Shown: positions 1-11,612, counted from the first letter of the stretch. The stretch: 64,000 nucleotides of DNA from Ephemerocybe angulata (GCA_013368325.1 JAACJK010000003.1:248001-312000), one strand, 5' to 3'. The notes: a model not told the origin generated them from the letters alone. Program-made: numbers and translations.

Positions 1-1
1 A

Positions 2-421
2 TGCACCCCCGGAGGTCGCGGCGGGGTCTTTGCTGATTTGCTTGGTCTTGAAGTGGAGACAGATCATCTTCAAACCCACCCCGACGCCTCTGCTACCGAC
101 AAAGATTCAGATAACCCGTCTATCTCCCCTGCCGCGCACTTGGACTCATTTTTCAAGTTGAGGTCGGACAAGCGCCACTCCGAATACTCTGAAGGAGCTT
201 CGAAACTAGGGCTTGACTCTCGCCTCATGTATGAGGAGGGGGAGGATGCGAAAGGATGCTTCATAGCTGGGGATTACAGAGGAGTGGATATATTTCAGGA
301 CGATGAGTATGGGTGTGGCGAGGGACTCGGAGATGTGAGTCGCCTTGGAGCTGATGAGGTTCCGTATGCGATTCCGGATCTCATCTCGCTGGAAGGAAAG
401 GGCCAGTGGCGCAAGTGGTAG
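2..421 (+). CDS. 3' end of an unidentified gene (truncated by window edge)
   Basis: An open frame runs in from the left edge and ends with a TAG at 419-421. The visible 139 residues are acidic and polar, with no domain I recognise, and end in a short basic/aromatic tail. No ATG is needed inside the window, because the frame is already open at base 2, so this is read as the C-terminal part of a gene starting upstream. Its last ~15 codons and 3' flank reappear near 3316-3365, which places them at the left end of the BTB duplication unit. It could instead be a chance open frame; codon-level support is modest. Confidence 0.4.
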   Translation, partial: CTPGGRGGVFADLLGLEVETDHLQTHPDASATDKDSDNPSISPAAHLDSFFKLRSDKRHSEYSEGASKLGLDSRLMYEEGEDAKGCFIAGDYRGVDIFQDDEYGCGEGLGDVSRLGADEVPYAIPDLISLEGKGQWRKW

Positions 422-680
422 ACTCTTCCTCCTGTTGTATGTAAACTATCCTATGTGCACCAATATCGATTTTCCCTCCTTTGGGCGCTCCCTAGGCACA
501 CTCGATTCTTGGCATTTTGATGTGGACTTGTCATGTGGGAACTTCCCGCTTTCGTCGTGGGCGCGTTCCGTGATTAGCCCCTATCCCTCCTGTCCCTTGA
601 CCACCACGACGGTTCTGCTGAAAGCGCGTTGCACAACCTCAAACACCACATTCCTTTTCAAAATTCAAAATCTAAGTCAA

Positions 681-1777
681 ATGCCGAAACGCCATCGCGT
701 CGCGAACCCTGAAGTCGAAGAAGAGCGGGGAGACCTCCAGATGGACGCGTCGCCGACAATTACACGGTCCGACATCTGGTTTCGCGACGGAAACATCGTT
801 CTGCAGACGGAGGGCACGCAGTTCAAAGTGCACCAAGGCTTCCTTGAGAAACACTCGTCTGTATTTGCCGACATGTTCTCGTTCCCTCAGCCTGAAGGTG
901 AAGGGGAGTCGACTGTCGAGGGGTGTCACGTCGTGCAGGTCTATGACACGCCGGAGGACATCGAACTCTTACTTTTGGCTTTGTATGACCAGTAAGTCTC
1001 TAGTCGCAAGAGTTACCCTGAATATATATGGCTGAACTCCTCGTACGACTACCCTCTCAGACTTTATCGGAAGCAAGGATGTATCCCGTTCAAAACGATT
1101 TCAGCCATGATACGCATGGGGAAGAAATACGATATCCGCCACCTGCGCGACGAAGGTGCACAGCGGCTGGCGAGTCAATTCCCGAGTACCTTGGAGGCGT
1201 TCGAGAAAACTTCCTTGGAAACTTGGACATCCATCGTCCCAGAGGTCGGCCTTCTATTCAAGATCATTGCCCTTGCCCACCAGTGCCACATCCCGACGAT
1301 CTTACCTGCAGCCTACTTCCGTGCTTTAACCAATATGGTGAGTCTATTTGTCTTTCTACTGAGAAAGCCAGCTGATAGCCACACAATCCTCCTCGGTGAA
1401 AGGACGCATTGTTGTTTGGGGATCTCCTAGAAACAGTATCGGATGGGGTCCTGAGAAGTTGTATCTCAGGAAACGACAAGATTATGAAGGATTGGGAACA
1501 CACATTCCAGTGGCTAGACCCGCCAGATCTCTACTGCTGCACTGGTGAAAGAAGAGAAGTGAGTGAAAGTATGTGGGACGGGCAGCCACGGATACACCGC
1601 TCGCTATGCACCTGGGCGTCTCTCATGAAAGAGTTTGGTGGCCTGGAATGGCTGTGCGACAGATGTATCGCGTTGTCGGAGGAGAGGTTCGAGACGGGGA
1701 GGAAGGCCACTTGGGAGAAGTTGCCATCGTATTTTGGACTTCCGGGCTGGAAGGATATGAAGGATTTTGCTTTATAG
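681..1777 (+). CDS. BTB/POZ domain protein, copy A
   Basis: Exons 681-991, 1061-1337 and 1403-1777 give 320 residues in frame. The first exon carries the BTB/POZ fold: a WFRDGNIVLQ strand, the FKVHQGFLEKHSSVFADMF helix-turn and the LLLLALYD helix. The middle exon completes the BTB/BACK-like helices (ISAMIRMGKKYDI). The last exon has a CxxC pair (LCDRC) and the family tail TWEKLPSYFGLPGWKDM. BTB domains mediate dimerisation or Cullin-3 binding; no second known domain is visible, so the role is open. Start chosen at the ATG opening MPKRH, shared with copy C. It begins 259 bp after the upstream partial gene and is most similar to copy C. Confidence 0.85.
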
Positions 1778-2075
1778 ATGTGGTTTTCACTCCTTCGTGG
1801 CTACTTTCATGAAATGGATATGCGGTGTGTAACCTAGCCAGGCCTCTGTACATAATTCTAGGACTTGCTTTCCTGTATCGAGGGCGAAGTAGCGAACTTA
1901 TGAAAAACGCGGGGATGAACGATCTAGATCTCGGATCACTGGCATCATGTGCTCCGTTGTTCCGTCGGTGTCACTGTCAGCACCAATTAACGCGTACCGC
2001 CCTCTTCCTCTCCGACCACATTCAAGCGGTTTCCTCTGGAAAGTCCAAACGCCACAGCTTTGCCGTAGAAAAGCC

Positions 2076-3216
2076 ATGCCAAAGCGCTGCCGGAGTGTCT
2101 CTGAAGCGGAGGGCCAACCTAGCACCGCGGTCGGGCAGTCACCATTCGAAAGGTCTTCAGAGACTTGGTATCGCGACGGAAATATAGTCCTTCAAGCTGG
2201 AAACACGCAGTTCAAGGTCCACCAAGGGCTCCTGGAGAGGCAGTCAAGCGTATTCTCCGAACTATTCTCGCAACCCCCGAAACCCGGCGTCGAGACTGTA
2301 GAAGGATGCCGTGTTGTGGATCTTGAAGAGTCGGACGAGGATATACAGCTATTGCTTACCGCTCTATACGAACCGTGAGTTGCGGAGTAGCAAAGCCGCT
2401 TCGCTATCACAGAAGCCATACTGACATAACACTCAACGCACATTGCCAATAGGAGACCCGCCCTCAAGGACCCCGTTCCGTTCAAATTTGTATCTGCTAT
2501 GATACGTATGGGTCTAAGCTATCGAATCCCTCAACTCTACGAAGAGGCTCTCGAACGCCTAACCATGGAGCTGCCGACAACTCTGGAAGAATATGATCAG
2601 CGAAATGGAGTGTGGACCTCAATAATTGAAGAAAAGGGACTTGTCATCAAGATCGTAAACCTTGCACACGAGTGCGGCATTCACACCATCCTTCCAGCAG
2701 CATACTTCCGTTGTCTTAGCAATATGGTGAGTTTTCAAGATGGTATATAGCAAACGCATTAGTTGAATATTTGATTAACTACTCCAGGATGCCTTGCTAT
2801 ATGGCGAACTCCTGGGTGACGAACCCGACAGCCCCCGTTCAGAGGCCGCCTGCTTGACTGCGGTGCGAGCGTGTGTCGCGGGGCGCGAGCCGCTATACTC
2901 AGCATTCAACCGAACGTTTGCATGGGCTAGGGAGGTTGGGCAGTCCTGGTCCTGCGACGATGAGGAACAGTGTTTATATGCAACGAGACCCTGGCTTTGC
3001 AATGTTCTGTGGAACCCAGTACCCAAGATCGAGCGGGTACTTCTGAACCGGAAGCATCTGACTAGCAAGGAGTTCTTACTATTGACTTGTACGGATTTGT
3101 GTGAGAAGTGCTCGAAAGAGGCACAGGAAAAGTTTGAGGTGGAAAGACCGGTGACTTGGAAGGAGCTACCTGGGTACTTTGGGCTTCCGAAGTGGGAGGA
3201 TTTGAAGAACCCATGA
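2076..3216 (+). CDS. BTB/POZ domain protein, copy B
   Basis: Exons 2076-2374, 2453-2726 and 2788-3216 give 333 residues. It has the same layout as its neighbours: basic MPKRCR start, BTB core (WYRDGNIVLQAGNTQFKVH) at about residues 35-110, helical middle exon with VSAMIRMGLSYRI, and a last exon with a CxxC pair (LCEKC) and the tail TWKELPGYFGLPKWEDL. It resembles copy D more than copy A, so A and B are the older split and the A-B pair was then duplicated. Upstream in-frame methionines exist in the same open frame; the ATG at 2076 is chosen because it aligns with the other copies. Confidence 0.85.
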
Positions 3217-3315
3217 GTCCTTTTTTGCACCTGTGGGTGTAACATATCTGTATTAATACACGAGCATTACACAAGAGCACGTTCCCCATTACAAACCGGT
3301 CGATAGATCCCGGCC

Positions 3316-3365
3316 CTTATCTCGCTGGAAGGAAAGGGCCAGTGGTGTCAGTTGACTCTTCATCC
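3316..3365 (+). pseudogene. Duplicated tail of the left-edge gene (relic)
   Basis: This short stretch repeats the last codons and first 3' bases of the gene ending at 421 (shared CTCGCTGGAAGGAAAGGGCC). It is not attached to an open gene. It marks the left breakpoint of the second BTB duplication unit. Confidence 0.6.
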
Positions 3366-3587
3366 TGTTTTAAACTATCCTATCGTTTCTGCGCCGATAT
3401 CAATTTTTCGTCCTTTGGGCGCTCCCTCAGGAAGGCGCTCGAACTCGATTCTTGATTTGGACTTGCGTGGGAGCTTCTGTCGAGGGCGCGTTATGTGATT
3501 AGCCCCTATCCCTCCTGTCCACCGACCACCACGACGGTTAACCTTAAACAACGCCCCCCTTTTCAAAACTCAAAGGTCTAATTGAAA

Positions 3588-4695
3588 ATGCCGAAACGCC
3601 GTCGTGTCGCAGACCCTGAAGTCGAAGAACAGCGAGAAGACCTCCAGATGGACGCGCCGTCGACAATTACACGGTCGGACATCTGGTTTCGCGATGGCAA
3701 CATGATTTTGCAGACGGAAGGCACACAATTTAAAGTCCACCAAGGCTTCCTTGAGAAACATTCGTCTGTCTTTGCAGATATGTTCTCGTTCCCCCAGCCT
3801 GAAGGTGACGAGGAGTCGATTGTCGAGGGGTGTCACGTCGTGCAGATCTACGACGCGCCGGAGGACATCGAGCTCCTGCTTCTCGCGTTGTATGACCAGT
3901 AAGTCGTTGTAAGTATATTAGATTGATCTCTCGTACGACCTTCTTCTCAGACACCACCACACTCAAGAACATATCCCGTTTAAAGCGGTCTCAGCCATGA
4001 TACGTATGGGGAAGAAGTATGGCATTCAACACTTACGCGACGAAGGCGCACAGCTGTTAGCGAACGAATTTCCGAAAACTCTAGAAGAGTTTGACAAGAC
4101 CTCGCTGGAAACATGGACATCTATCGTCCCGGATGACGGCCTTCTACCCAAGATAATTGCCCTTGCCCACCAATGTGACATGCCCACGATTTTACCCGCG
4201 GCGTACTTCCGGTCCTTAAGAAATATGGTGAGTCTGCTCTCCTTGATATTGTTGTATTCAGAATAGTGGCTCAGAGACCTTCGCTCTCTGGGATAGGATA
4301 CACTTTTGTATGGAGATCTCTTGAGTGACGGGACCGGCCGTTCAGAGACCGTGCCGGACAGGGTTCTGCGAGCGTGCCTCGCAGGAAACGAGCAAATCAT
4401 CGCTGGCCTGCAGTGGACGTATCATTGTTTGGATGAAGCATACATGTGCATGGTTTGCCTCGATATCGTGAAAGAAGTAAATGGGGCACTGTGGGATGGA
4501 CGTCCGAAAGCATATCGGGCACTCTGCACCTGGAAGCAACTCACCAGGCAGTTTGGCGAGTTGAATAAATTGTGCAGCGAATGCCTCGCATCCAGCCAAA
4601 AGGAGTTTGACAGCCAGAGGAAGGAGACCTGGGAGAAGCTGCCATCTTATTTTGGACTTCCGGAATGGAAAGATATGACGGATTTCTCTCTTTAG
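3588..4695 (+). CDS. BTB/POZ domain protein, copy C
   Basis: Exons 3588-3898, 3951-4227 and 4297-4695 give 328 residues. It is the close paralogue of copy A, with MPKRRR start, BTB core with WFRDGNMILQTEGTQFKVH, AMIRMGKKYGI in exon 2, and a last exon with an LCSEC pair and TWEKLPSYFGLPEWKDM. Introns fall at the same codons and phases as in A. An ATG two codons upstream (3582) is also in frame; 3588 is preferred because it matches A. Role beyond BTB-mediated protein interaction is unknown. Confidence 0.85.
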
Positions 4696-4948
4696 ATACC
4701 CTTCCTCCTCCCTACTTACGTCTGGGATGAAACTTAGCCTTTTGGGTTTCGGCCTTCAGGCCTTAAAAACCTACCTTGTACTTACAGTATATTATTCGGT
4801 CCGACCTCATAGCAAGCAGTCTGGTCATCGATGTTCGTCTTATGCTCAGTGAAAATGGGGCTACACGCGGATCACACTGAGCCTTGTTCCGCCAGCGCCG
4901 GCAGCATCAGTATCTCTTTTCCCGCAACCACATCGTCACAACGCGAAT

Positions 4949-6050
4949 ATGTCAAAACGACAACGAACAGACAACGAAGAGGTCAATACTGCAGTTCCCC
5001 CGCGAAGGTCTGCAGAGACCTGGTACCGTGACGGAAACGTCGTCCTGCAAGCGGGGAACACTCAGTTCAAGGTTCATCAAGGGCTTCTTGAAAGGCATTC
5101 ACCTGTGTTTGCGGGTCTACTTGTTGAAGGACAACAAGGCGGCGAAGATACTGTGGAAGGATGTCGCGTTGTGAAGCTGGAAGAGTCGGAAGAGGATATC
5201 GAACTTTTGCTCGATGCTCTGTACAATCCGTAAGTCATTGAATAGCTCGATGCCGTGACAGGTCCTCCGCTTACTGACCAGGAATTCCATTGCTCTTCAC
5301 GGTGTTCGTCAACAGACGCCCTAATATCAAAGTCCCCGTTCCGTTCAAAACTGTGTCTGCTATGATGCGTATGGGACTCGAGTACGAAATCCCACATCTT
5401 CGCGAGGGAGCTCTTAAGCGCTTAACGTTGGAGTTTCCAACGACACTGGAAGAGTATGACGAGCGTGGCGGCGCGTGGACCTCAATTATCGAGGAAAAGG
5501 GTCTTCTTTTCAAAATTGTCAACCTTGCTCACGAGTGCGACATTCACACCATTCTCCCAGCAGCATATATGCGCTGTCTCGACGATATGGTGAGTTTCAA
5601 CCCTGTTAATAACCAAGTGCTAAATGGCTACTATAGGATGCCCTGTTACATGGGGAACTCATGGGTGAGGAGCCCGACAGCCCTCGTTCGGAGGCTGCAT
5701 GCTTGACGGCGGTGCGAGCGTGCTTTGCGGGACGAGAGGCGCTGTACGTAGCGTTCAACCGAACGTTTGCATGGGCAAGGAAACTTGGAGAAACTTGCGA
5801 CCAGGATGAATGTTATTATGAAACGAGACCCTGGCTCCGCGCGGTACTGTGGATTCCAGCACCCAAAATCAGCCAGGTATTGTTGAACTGGGAGGGTCTT
5901 ACCAGGGAGGAGGTTTCGTTGAAAAATGGGCTGTGTGCGGAATGTTCGAAAGAGGCGCGACAGAAGTTTGAAGCGGAGAGAACGGTAACTTGGAGGAAGC
6001 TACCCGAGTACTTTGGGCTTCCGAAATGGAAGGATTTGACGAGCCCATGA
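4949..6050 (+). CDS. BTB/POZ domain protein, copy D
   Basis: Exons 4949-5229, 5316-5589 and 5637-6050 give 322 residues. It is the close paralogue of copy B, with a shorter leader (MSKRQR), BTB core with WYRDGNVVLQAGNTQFKVH, VSAMMRMGLEYEI in exon 2, and a last exon with LCAEC and TWRKLPEYFGLPKWKDL. The second intron acceptor at 5314-5315 was chosen because it alone restores the frame and aligns with copy B. It closes the tandem array; no intact BTB copy follows until 10480. Confidence 0.85.
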
Positions 6051-6201
6051 GTCCTTTCTGGCACATGTGGTTGCAGGTTATCTTTTTCCGTAAACTTAGA
6101 GCACTTTTTCTCAGTAGGCTTCAAGGGTTTCACTCCGAGCTGCCTGGGTTTACCTTGCTCTTTTCCTTTGAACCTTTGTTTTAGATTTAAGCGCCCAAAG
6201 A

Positions 6202-6717
6202 ATGCACGCTGCTGGTTGTCCTGACAAAGAATGGGTGGCTCTGGGAGCCCACTCAGGAGATCACTTCCCCTCTCGCTCTTGGATACTCGTGAGGCTTCCC
6301 GAATCCACTGAGGATGCTACGCGTCTCACCCTTCGGGAGTTCGCCTGGTCGAGGAGGAGGTACCCGGAAGACACTGGTTGGCAAACCCCCCTTTTTCTGG
6401 TAAGTGGAATCTCCCTCCTGGGAAGCGTGAAAGGTTCTGGAACTCCTGACCCTTTTTTGGCGTTAGCGCGATTCAGGCAGCCGTTGAGGTCTGAGATGCT
6501 AGAGGATATGTATCTTCCGAGCATGAGGAGTGGAGGGAACTGGTTGACTTGCTTGTTCAACCCCATTTCCATCGACGAATTGGGAACTTTGGGAGAGGAG
6601 AGGAGCAGAAAGCGAAGGGAGACGAACCTCAACAAGCTGCCAGTGAATTTACTATCCGCCCTCCTTTCGCAGCCTCCTCACTATGCAGCATTGGGAATTA
6701 GAACAGTCAAACTGTGA
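6202..6717 (+). CDS. Unassigned ORF, 171 codons, doubtful
   Basis: A continuous frame from an ATG at 6202 to a TGA at 6715-6717, with no recognisable domain. The opposite strand is also open for about 124 codons over the same stretch (6261-6635), so it is uncertain which strand, if either, codes. A 17-base string inside it (AATGGGTGGCTCTGGGA, near 6229) recurs in non-coding DNA near 10014, which argues for a decayed repeat rather than a gene. Confidence 0.25.
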   Translation: MHAAGCPDKEWVALGAHSGDHFPSRSWILVRLPESTEDATRLTLREFAWSRRRYPEDTGWQTPLFLVSGISLLGSVKGSGTPDPFLALARFRQPLRSEMLEDMYLPSMRSGGNWLTCLFNPISIDELGTLGEERSRKRRETNLNKLPVNLLSALLSQPPHYAALGIRTVKL

Positions 6718-7169
6718 TGCTGTATATGCAGAACTTCAGCCTTCTCCACGCCAATCCAAATGAGCTCGTGCTTGGGAGAGTCGTTGAGGGCCAAACAAGC
6801 ACATTATTTAATGAACTCTGAACAAGTATCTACGCCTAGAGTCTACATTACGCTCCCAGGCCCGTCGTACATACCACCACCTTCACTGCTCAACGTTTTC
6901 AACTTTGGTCTCCCGCAATTACTGACCCAGCCACCAGGCAACTCCGCAGGTGCTGGATGGAGACTTGGCAGGTGTAATTTAGGCATGGCACGACCCTGGT
7001 TGTTGCGCACCGCAACCGCATGTCATGATCATCATGTCTGGTCAATATCAGTCATGTCCTTGGCCGTTGGATACTTATAACAGGCCAACGCTTGGTATGA
7101 AAGGAACCCTCCATTATCAACACGTTACCCCTGTCATTTCTCCTTCGCTTGCACCACAGTCACAACCCA
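6718..7169. other. Intergenic, 5' side of the DUF4139 gene
   Basis: No supported gene. The stretch directly upstream of the ATG at 7170 is presumably the promoter and 5' leader of that gene. No RNA gene or clear repeat is seen. Confidence 0.5.
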
Positions 7170-9248
7170 ATGTCGAGCGATATCCAGCCACCCGCATTTG
7201 AGACCTCGAACAGCGTCGAGCTGTCGGCACAGAAGGATAGCAAGATCCTGAGTGTGTCGGTGTACGCTGGCCGTGCTGAAATCACGCGTCTCTTCAAGTT
7301 CGACGTGAAGACTGGCCAGAACCAAGTTGTCGTCACGGACCTGCCATTCGCAATTGACCAGCAATCCTTCAGGTTCGTGAATCGTCCCACATGCCGCCGA
7401 CTACAAACGCCCCTAACGATCGAGTAGAGTTGAAGGTCGGGGCGCAGCAACCATCCACGATGTCACGATCTCGACAGCGGTTCCCCCCGAGGCCCCAACA
7501 ACTTCCGAGAAACTGGAGGCACTCCAGGCCGAGCAGACGAAGACTCTGAAAGCCCTAGCGCGCGCGGAAAAGGCTCTCTCGTCTCTGGAAACCTACCTGA
7601 ACAGCCTCAACTCCCAGCACCTCGACGTATCCAAGCTTCCAACGATCGTTGATAGCTACGACGCTGCAGCAGAGAAACTTGACACCAAGGTGACGGAGCT
7701 TGAGAAGACTAAGATTCGAATCGAGAAGGAGATTGAGGAGGAGACCAAGTCTCTAGCGGGGCCGAAGGGTAATGAGAAACTCAACTTGAAATCCACCATC
7801 GGCGTCTTTGCCGACCTCGAGGGGGAGGTCGAGATTGCGTTGATTTACGGTACGTCGTCGTCTTCCTTGCAGTTGGAACTTCCGCTCACGCCAAGTCAGC
7901 CGTGAGAGGTGCGACATGGTCTGCTCAGTACGACATTCGTGTTTCCATGCAGTCGAAAGAGAAGCCTGTCAACCTGATCTACAAGGCAGCCCTCATCCAG
8001 GACACAGGGGAGGTAAGTAGCGACACCATTGATTCAGTAATAGCCTTTTAACAAAACGTCCCAGGACTGGACCGACGTTCCCATTACCCTCGAAACAGCC
8101 GCACCGACATTTGGGGTCGAGATACCTCAGTTGGACCCATGGACCATCTCTGTTGCACGACCCGTTATCGTGAAAAAATCTAGATCCGGCTTCGGGGGCG
8201 GAGGGCCAGTTCGGCATATGTCAATGATGGCATACGCGCCTGGCTCTCCTTCGTTCTCCCCCTCGAGCCCCATCTTGGGTGCTGATGAGATGCGAGCGAG
8301 CGCCTATATGTTTGCAGATGAAGGGGGAGCGAATGCAATCCAACACCGTGGACTGGATGTCTCGAGCAGAGGGAATATAACGGCCACCTTTAGCGTCCCA
8401 GGCTTGATGACTATCCCAAGCGACGGTGTCTCGCACAACGTTACCATCGTGAAGTTGGCCCTCGATGCGACGATGGAATGGGTGTCTGTGCCCAAGCGAG
8501 ACCCCAAGGTCCATCTTAAAGTAGGCCAATTCCTTTCTTATTGCTTGCCTGCATAGTGCTGAGGCGACTCTTAGGCCGTCATCAAGAACGCATCGCAGTA
8601 TACGCTCCTTAGTGGGCCTGCCAGCGTGTACGTGGACGGGAGCTTCATCTCCCGCTCAGATGTCCCCGCAGTCAGCCCGGAAGAGAGCTTTGACTGTCCC
8701 CTCGGGTACGCTCCGTCCCTTCATTCCACGATTTACTATGCTCATATTCCTGCAGACTCGACCCCTCCATCCGCGTTACGTACCTTCCTCTCTCCAAGAA
8801 GGTGTCGCAGTCCGGGTTCATGACCAAAGCCACGAATTATATCTTCACCCAACGTATTACCCTCCACAACACCAAATCCCTCGCCATCGAAAACGTCAAA
8901 CTCATCGACCAAATCCCCGTCTCTGAGAACTCGGTGATCAACGTGAAGCTCATTTCGCCTGCGCTGGATCTCACAGACTCGGGTGTCGGTACTGTATCGA
9001 GCACCCTCAAGGCTGGCTGGTCCGAGAATAAGGCTGGGGTCAAAATTCCTCCCCCAGCAAAGGTGGGCCAGGGTATCTTAGCGCAATGGGATGGGGCGGA
9101 TGAGGTGAACTCGGAGGATGGTGTGGAGTCGCTTGGGAAGGACGGGAAGATTAGTTGGATATGTGCGCTCCCTTCCCAGGGCAAGGTCACCTTGACTTTG
9201 CAGTGGGAGGTTTCTGCACCTCTGAGGACTGATATTACAGGACTTTGA
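7170..9248 (+). CDS. Mucoidy-inhibitor-like DUF4140/DUF4139 protein
   Basis: Six exons (7170-7372, 7428-7849, 7900-8012, 8065-8520, 8575-8705, 8756-9248) give 605 residues. The N-terminus (VSVYAGRAEITRLFKF, about residues 30-45) is typical of DUF4140. A predicted coiled coil follows (about residues 110-200, rich in E and K), then the DUF4139 beta-rich part starting at the RGATWSAQYDIRV motif and running to the C-terminal KVTLTLQWEVSAP. A Gly/Ser/Pro-rich insert (about residues 285-315) interrupts DUF4139. Family members occur in bacteria and fungi; the biochemical function is not established and mucoidy inhibitor is only an inherited name. No signal peptide. All introns are 50-55 bp. Confidence 0.9.
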
Positions 9249-9339
9249 AGGGCTTACCCCAAGGGATCCTATGACCTCTCCTAACGATTAGGGAGAGTAG
9301 GATAGTAGATAACAGACTTATATAGACTCATGTATGAAC

Positions 9340-9669
9340 TCCACGCCGGTTCAGCTTCTGAGGGATGGATTCTCCTGGGTCGATTCATACGACAAGACCC
9401 ACAAGGAATGTCGTACTGCTATGGATAGGATCGAAAAAGGCATCCAGGCTGTCCCGGACCCCTTCAGGTTGCAGCGACTCCTGTACAAGTGGGAACGCTG
9501 ATATTACTCAGGGTAACCAAGGTCTTTCCAACATGTTTGAAGCATGCTACCAAGCAAAGGCGAAAGAGATGGGAAGAACTTCCGTCGTACTTTGGGCTTG
9601 GGCCTTGGGCACATTGAACTTTGCGGTATCGATATTTATTCCATGGAACATTGCTTGTCAAATTCATTA
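9340..9669 (+). pseudogene. Decayed copy of the last exon of the BTB gene at 10480-11612
   Basis: The stretch aligns with the 3' exon and flank of the BTB gene 2 kb to the right (around 11317-11675). Shared pieces are FSWVD, a TH.C segment, KGIQAV and RLLYKW, followed in both by the same 3' flank (GGAACATTG then CAAATTCATT). About 30 bases are missing after the YKW codons, the frame is lost, and the conserved tail is out of frame. The 5' exons with the BTB domain are absent. Similarity continues into non-coding DNA at about 9690-9790 and 11690-11790. Confidence 0.8.
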
Positions 9670-10479
9670 AATGATTTATCTTATACTATCGCGCAGCGTG
9701 CTCAGCGTACCTCTGCGTGAAGGGTATCACTGAAAGGCAGACGGATAAGCGCTCAACCACCTCGTAAGCGCCTTCCGTCTGATCCTCCAACCAGGAATCC
9801 TCAGCATCGCTTCAAGGTGTGTAAGAACACCATCGCCGGGTGGGCTTCAAACTCCAGCACAGTCTTCGCTGATGTATGCTCGATGGCGCATCGGGCCGGA
9901 TGGCGAGCGTATCACTGCTATGGAGGGGTGTCCAGCGGTAAAGTATATGAATGCCGGCCCCGTGCCCCTATTCATAGTCATCGCATATGTGATTGGCCAG
10001 GTGCCAGGTGGTAAATGGGTGGCTCTGGGATCATACTTATGACAGCGCCTCGCCCTTGGTAACTGGCAAATAATCTTCTTGCCAACAAGTGAACCAAATC
10101 TTTGTTCCTCTAAACTGTGTCCCGCGGCCTCATATGACCTTGGGAGGCCGAGCATCGCCCCGTCCTTGTAGGAATACAAAGGCTGGAATGACTCCTACAA
10201 CATGGTCCTTTGAGATGAGAATGTTGGAGATTTCCGCCAGGCCTCTTTGACGGGCTTTACGTCTAAAAGACGTAAAACTATGTCAAAAGGCATTCAATTC
10301 TTAACCCTTCCCGCTTCGACAGAAATATCGGGAACTTTGACATCGGGAGCGTCATTTGGGGAAACTTCCGACATTTGTATAACATGGTAGTTTGAAACCA
10401 CGAGAGATTATACGTACTGCTGTCCACTCCGGCCACCACCCGTCCTTCCACCGTCTCTCGGCGTACAGACTACAAAAGT
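9670..10479. other. Intergenic with decayed repeat flank and a palindrome
   Basis: No supported gene. The first ~120 bases are the duplicated 3' flank of the BTB fragment. The region also holds the TAAGCGCTCA variant of a recurring intergenic motif (9746) and the inverted repeat at 10256-10276. The remainder up to 10479 is taken as the promoter of the BTB gene. Confidence 0.5.
10256..10276. promoter_or_regulatory. Perfect 9-bp inverted repeat upstream of a BTB gene
   Basis: TTTACGTCT and its exact complement AGACGTAAA are separated by AAA. The arms contain a TTACGTC core similar to binding sites of bZIP factors. It lies about 204 bp before the start codon at 10480. A regulatory role is inference. 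Confidence 0.35.
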
Positions 10480-11612
10480 ATGGATTGGGGAGAATTTTAC
10501 GCGAGACATTCAGAGCCACTCGTAGGAGAGTCGAGCTCGGGGGAACTCATCTTCTCCGACAGAGCTACAGGCCAGGAGGTCGTGCCTCGCTCACGAGGTC
10601 ACCATACGGACATGCTGCCCAAATCACAGGTTTTCTGGAAAGACCAGGGAGATGTAGTCATCGAGGCGTCCGGCTGGGCTTACAAAGTTCACCAAAATAT
10701 CTTGAGTCAACATTCGAGTCGTCTTGGAAGCATGCTGATGCATGACCTACGAGGGACGGCTAGCGGTCATTCTGTCTTGGAACTGGAGGCCTCCAAGGAA
10801 GGTATCGATTTAATGCTTCGCATAATGTATCACAGGTACGAGTCACAATTTATCCCCTTGGTTTCTCTGCCAGACTCAATGTTTATTCAAAGCTTGAACG
10901 TCAATGAGCCAATCTCGTTCGACCAGGTGGAAGCTCTCATGCACGTAGGGAACAAGTACGAGGTCAAGCTCATGAAGGACGAGGCGGTTGAGAGGATGAA
11001 GGATGCTGGGCTAGTATCGGAGCTGGCCGAATACAAGGAAGTCAACCTAGAGCTCCAACGGAGCATTGAGTACCAGGAAGGGCTAGTGTTCGACATCATC
11101 AACATCGCTGTCAAGTATCGGCTATGTGAAGTCCTCCCAGTGGCTTTTCTCGTCGCTTGCCCAGATTACTCTAGAGTATATCACTTCACACTGCCTGATA
11201 TTCACTGCTAATTGGCTTGGATTCTCTACAGGGGGTTTTGGAATCTCGTTCTGGAACATTATCACGCACTGCGCGAGATATTTGGCTTCGGGGTCGTGAA
11301 GCCCTCGACTCCAAGAAGGACCGACCATTCTCCTGGGTCGATGCATATAGCAAGACCCACGATCAATGTCATGCGGTTATGAATAACATCAAAAAGGGCA
11401 TCCAGGCCGTCCCCTTCAGGTTGCGGCGACTCCTGTACAAGTGGAACGACTTCATCGAGGAGTTCGGGAGGGAGGGAGCTGATACGTTTTTGGATATCCA
11501 AGGGCTTTGCAAGGAATGCCGCCTAGCATGCCTGAAGCACGTTACCAAGCAAAGGAAATCGACATGGGAAGAACTTCCGTCGGACTTTGGGCTTGGGGCT
11601 TGGGAACATTGA
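10480..11612 (+). CDS. BTB/POZ domain protein, copy E
   Basis: Proposed exons 10480-10835, 10893-11175 and 11232-11612 give 339 residues. The leader is longer than in copies A-D (about 55 residues), then the BTB core (FWKDQGDVVIEASGWAYKVH) and an AL.HVGNKYEV helix. The last exon has LCKEC and a tail TWEELPSDFGLGAWEH that lacks the usual LPxW end. Both introns sit at the same places as in the other copies. The first is 57 bp and in frame, so an unspliced reading also gives a protein. A decayed copy of its last exon lies 2 kb upstream. Confidence 0.8.

Larger units (their letters stand above)
376..6190 (+). repeat. Tandem duplication of a two-gene BTB unit
   Basis: Two direct copies lie head to tail, about 376-3315 and 3316-6190. 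Each holds one BTB gene of one type followed by one of a second type (A-B, then C-D). Similarity extends outside the coding exons: both copies start in the tail of the gene at 2-421 (shared segment around 376-410 and 3318-3350), and share the promoter stretch containing the TTAGCCCCTATCCCTCCTGT block near 574 and 3499. The exon-intron pattern is the same in all four genes. The right boundary is approximate. Confidence 0.8.
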
